Positions 50,246-57,879 of a DNA stretch of 64,000 bases are shown here, piece after piece (position 1 is the first letter of the stretch; every line of letters begins with the position of its first letter). The stretch comes from Clostridia bacterium (lineage in GTDB: Bacteria; Bacillota; Clostridia; Oscillospirales; CAG-382), in the NCBI GenBank assembly GCA_017447445.1, contig JAFSNK010000027.1, forward strand, positions 1 through 64,000, written 5' to 3'. A program made the position numbers and the translations under genes. The notes below the pieces were generated by a model. That model was not told the DNA's origin, searched no databases, and was given only the letters and a program-made list of their open reading frames with translations.

Positions 50246-51454
50246 ATGAAAAAAATCGGTTTTCCCGGCTTGGGATGGGAGTTCGATATCAGCTCCACCG
50301 CCTTCACCGTGTTCGGAATAAACATCCAGTGGTATGGAATAATTATTTCGGTCGGTATAATCCTGGCGTTCCTGCTGTTCCACCGTCTTGCGACGAAAAA
50401 GGAACAGATCTCCGTCGACACGGTATACAACATCACTCTGCTCGCCGTGCCGATAGCGATAATCGGCGCGCGGTTCGTCTACGTCGCCACCCGGTGGGAC
50501 GTTTATAAGGGCACCGGGTTCTGGAACATAATAAACATCCGCGGCGGCGGGCTCGCCATTTACGGCGCGGTCATTTTCGGGCTGCTCACCGTGCTCGTAT
50601 ACAACAAGATCAAAAAGACGAGCTCGCTCGCGATGCTCGACGCGCTCGCTCCCGCCGTTATGCTGGGGCAGATAATCGGGCGCTGGGGCAACTTTATGAA
50701 CGGCGAAGCATACGGCTGGACCGAGAATATCGAAAAATTCCCTTGGCGTATGTGGCTCGAAAAGGTCGTGGTCGACGGCGAGGATGTGACCGCGAAATTC
50801 GGGCACTGCGTCCATCCTACCTTCCTTTACGAATCGCTGTGGAACCTTATAGGGCTCGTTATCATCCTCGCGGTGCTCTACCGAAAAAAGAAGTTCAACG
50901 GTCAGATATTCTGCGCGTATATGGGCTGGTACGGCTTCGGCAGATTCTTCATCGAAATGATCCGCGCCGACAGTCTCTACATCGGCGGGCTTAAATTCTC
51001 GGTGCTCGTCGGCGCGCTGTGCTTCATCGCGTCTATAATCTGCGCGCTTGTGTTCGCGCACCGCGGCAAGGTCGAAAAGGAGGAGCTGGAGGAATATCAG
51101 TCCGGCTTCGCCGCCGCGCGCATCGCTTCCGAAAAAGAAGGCGACGCGCTCGACCAGAGCATTTACGACGTGACCGACCCGGTCGACGACACCGATCCGA
51201 ACGAATCCGCCATCGACGCGCCCGCGTGGGACGAGGACGTCGAGGACGGCGGCGAAGACGGCGCTTTCGGCGACGTCGCGGAGGAAGCTTTCGAAGGCGC
51301 CGGCGAAGAGGCGGCTATGTCCACCGAGGAGGCGGGCGATCAGGGCGATTTCGTCGCCGGGAGCGAGGTACTGAATTCCTCGCGCGAGAGCGAGGAGATG
51401 ACGGGCGGTATGGAACCGAGATCCGGGACCGAAAACGGGAGCTGCGAACAATGA
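50246..51454 (+). CDS. lgt: Prolipoprotein diacylglyceryl transferase with acidic C-terminal extension
   Basis: A 402-residue protein. Residues 1 to about 280 are the Lgt membrane core with seven hydrophobic segments, the signature GQIIGRWGNFMNGEAYG, and HPTFLYESLWNL and YGFGRFFIEMIRAD. Lgt transfers diacylglycerol to the lipobox Cys. Residues about 285-402 are a strongly acidic Asp/Glu/Ala-rich tail, predicted cytoplasmic and absent from typical Lgt (about 260-290 aa). GGAGG lies upstream. It overlaps folD by an ATGA. Targets in this window include the lipoprotein at 14756 and the sortase at 52302. Confidence 0.93.
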   Translation: MKKIGFPGLGWEFDISSTAFTVFGINIQWYGIIISVGIILAFLLFHRLATKKEQISVDTVYNITLLAVPIAIIGARFVYVATRWDVYKGTGFWNIINIRGGGLAIYGAVIFGLLTVLVYNKIKKTSSLAMLDALAPAVMLGQIIGRWGNFMNGEAYGWTENIEKFPWRMWLEKVVVDGEDVTAKFGHCVHPTFLYESLWNLIGLVIILAVLYRKKKFNGQIFCAYMGWYGFGRFFIEMIRADSLYIGGLKFSVLVGALCFIASIICALVFAHRGKVEKEELEEYQSGFAAARIASEKEGDALDQSIYDVTDPVDDTDPNESAIDAPAWDEDVEDGGEDGAFGDVAEEAFEGAGEEAAMSTEEAGDQGDFVAGSEVLNSSRESEEMTGGMEPRSGTENGSCEQ

Positions 51455-52305
51455 CTGTTATCGACGGAAAAGCGGTCTCCGCAAAAGTAAAAGCGGAAGT
51501 CGCCGAGGAAATAAAAAAACTCTGCCGCGAACCGGAAAGAGCTCCGGGGCTCGCGGTGGTGCTGGTGGGCGAGGACCCGGCTTCCCAGGTCTACGTCCGC
51601 AATAAAAAACGCGCCTGCGAGGCGTGCGGTATAAACTCATTCGAATATCTGCTTTCCGCCGGGGAAAGCGAGGAACGGCTTCTGGAGCTTATCGATTCGC
51701 TCAACCGCGACGAAAGCGTGGACGGCATACTCGTTCAGATGCCGTTGCCGAAGCATATTTCGCCCGCCCGCGTTACCGAGTCGATAGACCCGTACAAGGA
51801 CGTGGACGGCTTCCATTCGCAGAACGTCGGTCTGCTCACACAGGGGACTCCGCGCTTCGCGCCCTGCACCCCGCTGGGCGTTATGCGCCTGCTCGCCGAA
51901 TACGGCGTGGAGGTAAAGGGCAAAAACTGCCTTGTCGTCGGCAGAAGCAACATCGTCGGCAAGCCGATGTCCGCGCTGCTCCTGGCGGCGGACGGCACCG
52001 TTACCACCGCGCATTCGCGCACGGCGGACCTCGCGTTCCATACCAGGAACGCGGATATAATCGTCGCCGCCTGCGGCAGACCGGGTATGATAACCGGGGA
52101 TATGGTAAAAGAGGGCGCTGTGCTTATCGACGTGGGCATAACCCGCGTGGACGGCGCGTTGAAAGGAGACCTCGATTTCGATTCCTGCGCGAGGAAGGCG
52201 TCGTTCATCACCCCGGTCCCGGGCGGAGTCGGACCTATGACCATCGCCATGCTTATGCGGAACACACTTCGGTCCTACAAGCTCCGGAAGGGGATCGAAG
52301 TATGA
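51451..52305 (+). CDS. folD: Bifunctional methylenetetrahydrofolate dehydrogenase/cyclohydrolase
   Basis: A 284-residue FolD. VVLVGEDPASQVYVRNKKRA with the catalytic Lys/Tyr region, DGILVQMPLPKHI, YKDVDGFHSQNVG, FAPCTPLGVMRLL, VVGRSNIVGKPMSALLL (NADP site) and TPVPGGVGPMTIAML are all present. It interconverts 5,10-methylene-, methenyl- and 10-formyl-tetrahydrofolate. It starts within the lgt stop (ATGA) and ends within the sortase start (ATGA), so all three are coupled. Confidence 0.96.
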   Translation: MTVIDGKAVSAKVKAEVAEEIKKLCREPERAPGLAVVLVGEDPASQVYVRNKKRACEACGINSFEYLLSAGESEERLLELIDSLNRDESVDGILVQMPLPKHISPARVTESIDPYKDVDGFHSQNVGLLTQGTPRFAPCTPLGVMRLLAEYGVEVKGKNCLVVGRSNIVGKPMSALLLAADGTVTTAHSRTADLAFHTRNADIIVAACGRPGMITGDMVKEGAVLIDVGITRVDGALKGDLDFDSCARKASFITPVPGGVGPMTIAMLMRNTLRSYKLRKGIEV

Positions 52306-53105
52306 CGAAGCTCGCGCTCGCGCTGGCGCTGCTGCTTGTGTTTTCCGCGTGCTGTTTCGCTTCCTGCTCCGGCGGGGAGGAAAGCGGCGCCGGATCCGCC
52401 GTCTCCGAGCCGGAAGAAAGCTCCGGGCCGGAGGAAACGAGCGAAGAATATTCCGAACCGGAGGAAAGCCCGGAGGAAAGCTCCGGGCCGGAAGAAAGCT
52501 TTGAACCGGAGGAAACGAGCGAGGAATATTCCGAACCGGAGGAGGAGTCCGAACCGGAAAGCGGCGGAGGCGGAAGCTACGGGCTTTACGACCCGAACGC
52601 CGTGAAGTATATCGATTCCGTCGAAGATCCTTCGAAGGTCGGTTCCATACCGATGTCCTATCTGCGGTTCCCGAACGTCGGCGAATACTACGGGCGGCTC
52701 TCCTGCGGGAGGATCGGCCTGAACGTCGCGGTGTTTTTCGGAGACGACAACTGGATACTTAACAACGGGGCGGGGCAGTCGCGCTATTCCTTTCCGCCGG
52801 GCTTCGGCAGGACGATACTTTTAAGCGGGCACAACATATCGTTCTTCAATCCGCTGCAGTACGCCGAACCGGGCGACGTGTTCGTTTTCGACGTGAACTA
52901 CGAAACGTATGAATACCGCGTGATCTCCGCCGGAGTGGAAAACGCCGAATCGCTCGATCCGAAGTTCAAAAATATGCTGCTCGCGGAAAAGGAAACTCTG
53001 GTGATGTACACCTGCTATCCCTTCAACGCCTGGCACACCGTGCCGGACAGATTCGTGGTTTACTGCGAACGAATAAAAGGGCTCGACGTGAAGTGGCGCG
53101 GCTGA
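52302..53105 (+). CDS. Sortase (class D-like) with lipoprotein-type N-terminus
   Basis: A 267-residue protein. Its N-terminus is a type II signal sequence with a lipobox (CFASCSGG, Cys near residue 22). About 70 residues of Glu/Pro/Ser repeats (PEESSGPEE, PEETSEEYSEPEE) follow, then a sortase domain from about 100. Catalytic parts: TILLSGHNISFF (His), TLVMYTCYPF (Cys, TxxC form) and DRFVVYCERI (Arg). Sortases are normally held by an N-terminal helix; a lipid anchor plus a flexible stalk is unusual. The start ATG shares an ATGA with folD. Last gene of the run begun at tmk. Confidence 0.85.
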   Translation: MTKLALALALLLVFSACCFASCSGGEESGAGSAVSEPEESSGPEETSEEYSEPEESPEESSGPEESFEPEETSEEYSEPEEESEPESGGGGSYGLYDPNAVKYIDSVEDPSKVGSIPMSYLRFPNVGEYYGRLSCGRIGLNVAVFFGDDNWILNNGAGQSRYSFPPGFGRTILLSGHNISFFNPLQYAEPGDVFVFDVNYETYEYRVISAGVENAESLDPKFKNMLLAEKETLVMYTCYPFNAWHTVPDRFVVYCERIKGLDVKWRG

Positions 53106-53110
53106 CGCGC

Positions 53111-53128
53111 GTCAACAATATCGTTGAC
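53111..53128 (+). promoter_or_regulatory. Inverted repeat GTCAAC-aatatc-GTTGAC overlapping a -35 box
   Basis: Perfect 6-bp arms. The right arm covers the TTGAC of the promoter at 53124-53152, a placement typical of a repressor site. It could also be a weak hairpin ending the sortase transcript. Confidence 0.4.
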
Positions 53129-53152
53129 AAACGGCTAAAGGTGTATTATAAT
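53124..53152 (+). promoter_or_regulatory. Promoter upstream of the frameshifted gene and the SPFH triad
   Basis: TTGACA (53124-53129), 17-nt spacer, TATAAT (53147-53152): consensus. Confidence 0.8.
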
Positions 53153-53194
53153 ACTCTTGTATAAATATATTTATTTGACGGGACGTATTCAGAT

Positions 53195-53562
53195 ATGAGC
53201 TTCGATACGTTTTTCGACAAATACATAGTCGGCGGGTATCTGTTCCTGCGGCGGTTCTTCGTGTTCCGTTTATACTTTACGTTATCCGCACCTGGTATAT
53301 GGGCATCCCCGCGGCGGTGCTTTATGTGCTGCACCGCGTGCTCGGCTGGCCGCTGTGGCCGGTGTGGGCAGCTTTGGGGATATGGATGGCGGTGCTGTTG
53401 GTTCGCCTGCTGTTCGTGCGGATAATGTTCCGTGCCGCGGCGGAGGACGGCGCTTCACCCGCCCCGAATACCGAAAACAGGAACCCGTATTCCGCGAAGG
53501 GAAGCTCAAGCGCGGCTGTCGAAAGCGGCGAAAAGCGCAAAAACGATATATTGCCGGAATGA
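53195..53562 (+). pseudogene. Frameshifted small membrane protein gene
   Basis: The first frame gives MSFDTFFDKYIVGGYLFLRR and FFVFR, then turns to nonsense. The second frame, open from the same place, gives FILYVIRTWYMGIPAAVLYV, LHRVLGWPLWPVW and a further helix, ending in a Ser/Asn/Lys-rich tail. Joining them at the T run near 53268 (CGTTTA; one T missing) restores one protein of about 122 residues with two or three membrane helices. It may be a true mutation, a phase-variable homopolymer or an assembly error. It lies between a consensus promoter and the SPFH gene. Confidence 0.65.
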
Positions 53563-53621
53563 ACGGCTTATATAATCAAAAATAAAAAATATATTTTCCT
53601 AAAAAAGAAAGGGGTACAGTT

Positions 53622-54959
53622 ATGGGACTTATCCAAGCAGGTCTGGGCGCGGTAGGCGGTGTGCTTGCCGATCAGTGGAAGGAGTTTTTCTATTGCGAAG
53701 CAATGCCGAAGAACATCCTTGTTACAAAAGGTCAGAAGAGGATCGGCGGCCGTTCCTCCAACACCAAAGGGAGCGATAACATAATCTCCAAGGGCTCCGT
53801 GATCGCCGTTGCGGACGGTCAGTGCATGATAATCGTCGAGCAGGGCAAGATCGTGGAGGTCTGCGCCGAACCCGGCGAATTCATCTATGATTCCTCTACC
53901 GAACCCAGTATTTTCGCGGGGTCGCTCGGTCAGAGCATCAAAGACACCTTCAAACTCATAGGCAGGCGTTTCACCTTCGGCGGCGACACCGGCAAGGATC
54001 AGCGCGTTTACTACTTCAATCTGCGCGAGATAGGCGACAACAAATACGGCACCGCCAATCCCATCCCGTTCCGCGTGGTGATCGACGAAGCACTCGGATT
54101 CAAGCTTTCGGTCGACCTCCGCTGCAACGGCGTGTTCTCCTACAAGATCACAAACCCGCTGCTGTTCTACACCAACGTCTGCGGCAACGTTACCGAGGAT
54201 TACGACAGGGCGGAGATCGACGGTATGCTTAAAGGCGAACTGCTGAACGCGCTTCAGCCCGCGCTCGCACAGATCGCCGCGAAGAAGATCTATTATTCCG
54301 AGATCCCCGCGCACACCAACGAAATACGCGATAACCTCAACGAGGTACTTTCCTCCGAATGGCGCGAAAAGAGGGGCATCGAGGTCTTCTCCTTCGCGGT
54401 CAATTCGCTTTCGATCCCCGAGGATCAGCGCAAGAAGCTGACCGAATGGGAAGAAAACGCCATGACCACCAATCCCAACGTCGCCGGCGCAAGGATAGTC
54501 GGCGCTCAGTCGGACGCTATGCGCGGCGCGGCGAACAACCCGAACGGCGCCATGGGCGGATTCATCGGTATGGGTATGGCTATGAACGCGGGCGGCAACG
54601 CTCAGAACTTCTATGCGATGGGCGCGCAGCAGCAGGCACAGCAGCAGGCGCAGCAGCCCGCTCCTCAGGCGGCTCCCGCCGTCGGCGGATGGGTTTGCCC
54701 GCAGTGCGGCGCAAACGCGTCCGGCAACTTCTGCACCGAATGCGGCGCGAAGAAGCCCGCTCCCGCCGAAGGATGGAAATGCCCCGCCTGCGGCGCGATG
54801 AACAAGGGCAAGTTCTGCTCGGAATGCGGCGCGAAGAAGCCCGCCGGCGAACCGCTTTACCGCTGCGATAAATGCGGATGGGAACCCAAGGATCCCAAGA
54901 ATCCTCCTAAGTTCTGCCCCGAATGCGGCGATATTTTCGACGATAAGGACAAACAGTGA
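53622..54959 (+). CDS. SPFH-domain protein with C-terminal zinc ribbons (YdjI-like)
   Basis: A 445-residue protein. Residues about 20-290 form a stomatin/flotillin-like (SPFH) domain of the YdjI or 'virion core' type (MGLIQAGLGAVGGVLADQWK, PGEFIYDSSTEPSIF, YYFNLREIGDNKYGT, GIEVFSFAVNSLSI). A Gly/Gln/Ala linker follows, then three zinc ribbons between about 352 and 440 (WVCPQCG..FCTECG, WKCPACG..FCSECG, YRCDKCG..FCPECG). In Bacillus, ydjI lies in the pspA-ydjGHI envelope stress operon; here the two downstream genes are its other partners, but no pspA is present. GAAAGGGG precedes the ATG. Confidence 0.88.
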   Translation: MGLIQAGLGAVGGVLADQWKEFFYCEAMPKNILVTKGQKRIGGRSSNTKGSDNIISKGSVIAVADGQCMIIVEQGKIVEVCAEPGEFIYDSSTEPSIFAGSLGQSIKDTFKLIGRRFTFGGDTGKDQRVYYFNLREIGDNKYGTANPIPFRVVIDEALGFKLSVDLRCNGVFSYKITNPLLFYTNVCGNVTEDYDRAEIDGMLKGELLNALQPALAQIAAKKIYYSEIPAHTNEIRDNLNEVLSSEWREKRGIEVFSFAVNSLSIPEDQRKKLTEWEENAMTTNPNVAGARIVGAQSDAMRGAANNPNGAMGGFIGMGMAMNAGGNAQNFYAMGAQQQAQQQAQQPAPQAAPAVGGWVCPQCGANASGNFCTECGAKKPAPAEGWKCPACGAMNKGKFCSECGAKKPAGEPLYRCDKCGWEPKDPKNPPKFCPECGDIFDDKDKQ

Positions 54960-54981
54960 TCATCCGGCCTTCGGGCCGTCC

Positions 54982-55024
54982 GGGAGAAGCCCCGCTCCGC
55001 CGGGGCGGGCTTCTCCCGCATTTT
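54982..55024 (+). terminator. Long GC-rich hairpin between the SPFH and YdjG-like genes
   Basis: GGGAGAAGCCC...GGGCTTCTCCC followed by GCATTTTTG. It could be a partial terminator lowering downstream expression, since no new promoter is apparent before the YdjG-like gene. Confidence 0.6.
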
Positions 55025-55043
55025 TGTAAATGGAGTTGGCAAA

Positions 55044-56132
55044 ATGGCTGCATTGAAAGAGTATAAATGTCCGTGCTGCGGCGGCGGTATCGTTTTCGAC
55101 AGCGGTCTCCAGAAGATGAAGTGCCCCTATTGCGACACCGAGTTCGAAATGGAAACGCTCGCCGCCTACGACGCCGACCTTAACGCCGACGGCAAGGACG
55201 ATCTTAACTGGTCCGACAAGCCGAACAACGAATGGATCCCCGGCGAGACCGAAGGGATGCGCATTTACGTTTGCGAATCCTGCGGCGGCGAAGTTATCGG
55301 CGACGAAACGCTTGCCGCCACCGCCTGCCCCTACTGCGGCAACCCCGTGGTCATGAAAGGGCAGTTCTACGGCGATCTTAAGCCCGATTACGTCATCCCC
55401 TTCCAGCTTAACAAGGAGGACGCGAAGAAGGCGCTTTCCTCGCATCTTACGGGCAAGCGGCTGCTGCCCAAGGTGTTCAAGGACCAGAACCACATCGACG
55501 AGGTGAAGGGGCTTTATGTCCCGTTCTGGTTGTTCGACGCGGAGGCGGACGCGAATATACGTTATAAGGCGACGAAGATACGCTCCTGGAGCGACAGAAG
55601 ATACAACTACACCGAAACGAGCTATTTTTCGGTTATACGCGCGGGCACGCTGGGGTTCGAAAACGTCCCGGCGGACGGCGCTTCCAAAATGCCGGACGAT
55701 CTTACCGAATCGCTGGAGCCCTATGATTTCAGCAAGGCGGTGGATTTCCAGACCGCGTACCTGGCGGGCTATTTCGCCGATAAATACGACGTTGACGCCG
55801 ACGCCTGCATCGAGCGCGCCAACGCGCGCATCAAAAAAAGCACCGAATCGGCTTTCGCCTCCACGGTAAGCGGCTATTCCTCCGTTATGCCGGAAGGCGG
55901 CAGCGTCCGCTGCGAGCACGGCAAGGCGAAATACGCGCTGCTTCCCGTGTGGCTGCTCAACACCACTTGGAGCGGCCAGAAATACGTTTTCGCCATGAAC
56001 GGGCAGACCGGCAAGTTCGTTGGCAACCTCCCGCTGGACAAGGGCGCCTACCGCCGCTGGCTCTTCGGGCTCACCGCCGGCATCGCCGCGGCGATAATGG
56101 GCGTGCTCTTCCTTATCTGGAAGCTGTTTTAA
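55044..56132 (+). CDS. YdjG-like zinc-ribbon membrane protein
   Basis: A 362-residue protein. Two zinc-ribbon pairs are at the N-terminus (YKCPCCGGGIVF..MKCPYCDTEF and YVCESCGGEVIG..ACPYCGNPVV, within residues 7-105). A middle domain of about 200 residues contains KPDYVIPFQLNKEDAKKAL and GLYVPFWLFDAEA, and a C-terminal transmembrane helix at about 340-360 (FGLTAGIAAAIMGVLFLIWK). The composition and position match YdjG of the Bacillus ydj operon, a membrane partner that recruits stress proteins. A GGAG-type site precedes the ATG. Confidence 0.8.
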   Translation: MAALKEYKCPCCGGGIVFDSGLQKMKCPYCDTEFEMETLAAYDADLNADGKDDLNWSDKPNNEWIPGETEGMRIYVCESCGGEVIGDETLAATACPYCGNPVVMKGQFYGDLKPDYVIPFQLNKEDAKKALSSHLTGKRLLPKVFKDQNHIDEVKGLYVPFWLFDAEADANIRYKATKIRSWSDRRYNYTETSYFSVIRAGTLGFENVPADGASKMPDDLTESLEPYDFSKAVDFQTAYLAGYFADKYDVDADACIERANARIKKSTESAFASTVSGYSSVMPEGGSVRCEHGKAKYALLPVWLLNTTWSGQKYVFAMNGQTGKFVGNLPLDKGAYRRWLFGLTAGIAAAIMGVLFLIWKLF

Positions 56133-56144
56133 GGGGGTGCGGAT

Positions 56145-57437
56145 ATGTTTATAAAAAGATTTGCCGCATTCGCGCTGCTCGCGATCATGCTGTGCGCCGC
56201 GCTCGTTCTGCCCTCCGCCGCTTTGGTGGAAAACAGCCCGCGTTACGACGACGTGGAAAACGTCGGCTTCATTACCGCGGAGCAGGAGGAAGCGCTTAAC
56301 GCCAAGCTCGACGGCATAAGCGAAAAATACAGCTTCGACGTCGCCGTCGTCGCCGTCGACAATATTATGGATTTCAACGACAGCTTCGGCGAACCGTATA
56401 AAAACTACGGAACGTATCTTGCGGACTATTACGGAGAGCACGTTTATCCCAACGATTACGCCGACGCGGCGATCCTGCTTTACGAACGGGACGGAAAGTA
56501 CAAGTATATCCTCACCGTGGGCGACGGAAACAAGTGCGTCGACGCCGCCGCGCTGGAGGAAAAGATCGCTTCTTACTTGGAAAACGGCGATTATTACTCC
56601 GCGTTCTGTCTGTTCGCCGACGAATGCGAATCGATCGTCTCCGCCTACCGCGAAAACCCCCAAGAGCACACTCTGGGCGGCGCGGGAGCCCGCGGCACCA
56701 TTAAAGAGCTTCCGTACGGCGATAAAAAGGTGCGGTTCGTCGATCTGGGCGACACCGGAGTGCTTACCGCGCAGCAGCAGAGCGACCTTATGGCGCGCCT
56801 CGACGCGAAGAGCGAGGAGCTGCAGTTCGATATAGTCGTAGTCACCATAGATAATATAAGAGAATACACCGACACCAACGGGCAGCCCTACACGAGCTAC
56901 GCCGAATTTGCCGACGATTTCTACGATTACTACGGAAACAGCATGTACGGCTACGGCAAAAAGTATTCCGGCGCGCTCATAATGTACGAAAAGGAAAAGA
57001 ACTACCGCTATATTTCCACCTGCGGAGAGGGCGAGACCGCCATTGATTTCGAAACGGCGAAGGACGACGTTATCGGCTATTTCAACCGCGACGATTTCAA
57101 CGGCGCGTTCAACGCGTTCATCGACACCTGCGAAAAGCAGGTGCTCGCCGCGCGTTCCTTCCACCTGCCCAAAAAGCTTATCATTTCGCTTGTGATCGCG
57201 CTTATAATCGCGCTGATAGTCGTGAGCAGTATGAAAAAGAAGCTCACCAGCGTTAAGTTTGCCGACAGCGCGAACGATTACGTCCGTCCCGGCAGTCTTA
57301 ACCTTACCGAAAGCCGCGACACCTTCCTTTATTCCTCGGTCACCCGCACCGTGCGCGAGACGGAATCCCGCAGCGGCGGCGGAGGCGGTTCGCACACTTC
57401 TTCGTCCGGCCGTTCGCACGGAGGGGGAGGGTTCTAA
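56145..57437 (+). CDS. Secreted/membrane protein with two TPM domains (YdjH/YgcG-like)
   Basis: A 430-residue protein. Signal peptide at residues 1-26. Two TPM (Psb32/YgcG) domains lie at about 35-165 (DDVENVGFITAEQEEALNAK) and about 195-335 (VRFVDLGDTGVLTAQQQSDL), clearly related to each other. A transmembrane helix at about 345-365 is followed by a cytoplasmic tail rich in Ser/Gly/His and ending SHGGGGF, a typical YgcG ending. Most relatives have one TPM domain. It starts 12 nt after the YdjG-like gene (GGGGGTGCGG before the ATG), completing the SPFH/YdjG/TPM module. Confidence 0.88.
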   Translation: MFIKRFAAFALLAIMLCAALVLPSAALVENSPRYDDVENVGFITAEQEEALNAKLDGISEKYSFDVAVVAVDNIMDFNDSFGEPYKNYGTYLADYYGEHVYPNDYADAAILLYERDGKYKYILTVGDGNKCVDAAALEEKIASYLENGDYYSAFCLFADECESIVSAYRENPQEHTLGGAGARGTIKELPYGDKKVRFVDLGDTGVLTAQQQSDLMARLDAKSEELQFDIVVVTIDNIREYTDTNGQPYTSYAEFADDFYDYYGNSMYGYGKKYSGALIMYEKEKNYRYISTCGEGETAIDFETAKDDVIGYFNRDDFNGAFNAFIDTCEKQVLAARSFHLPKKLIISLVIALIIALIVVSSMKKKLTSVKFADSANDYVRPGSLNLTESRDTFLYSSVTRTVRETESRSGGGGGSHTSSSGRSHGGGGF

Positions 57438-57879
57438 GCACTTCGCTTGCGAGTGAAAACTTTGTTTTCACCCGATTGCGCGCATTTTTACCCCCGCAAA
57501 ACACAGTTTTGCGGGGACCCCGGTTATCGCCGTCGAAAACGCTTTGCGTTTCCTCCTCCCCTCGATGCGCGGCTCGCATAGCTCGTCTTAGGGTGTTTTT
57601 TCCGCGGGGGACCCGCGAAAAAAACGGAAATCGAATTATAATCGCCTGCGGCGATGAAAAAAATACGCGTTCACTCGCAAAATTCAATACAAAACCGGCT
57701 GCCGGATCAAAACGGCGGTCGTTTTTGTTTTCGAACCGTAATCGGAATATCATCGACTTGTAAAAATCCACAAAAAGCAAAGTCGGTTTTTGTTCGCTTT
57801 TGCGATTGCCTTTTCGGCGGTATAATGATATCATAAATTAGATATAAAGGAGCAATTCCTATAAAACGGAGGTCATACC
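57438..57879. repeat. Hairpin-rich intergenic block without genes
   Basis: Several perfect inverted repeats stand in a row: GTGAAAAC-ttt-GTTTTCAC (about 57452-57470), CCCCGCAAAAC-aca-GTTTTGCGGGG (about 57493-57517) and TTTTTTCCGCGGG-gga-CCCGCG followed by A-rich sequence (about 57594-57626). The last recurs at the left window edge. The rest (57650-57800) shows no coding signal. A TATAAT at about 57821 with only a weak -35 probably serves the surface-protein gene at 57880. Confidence 0.6.
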
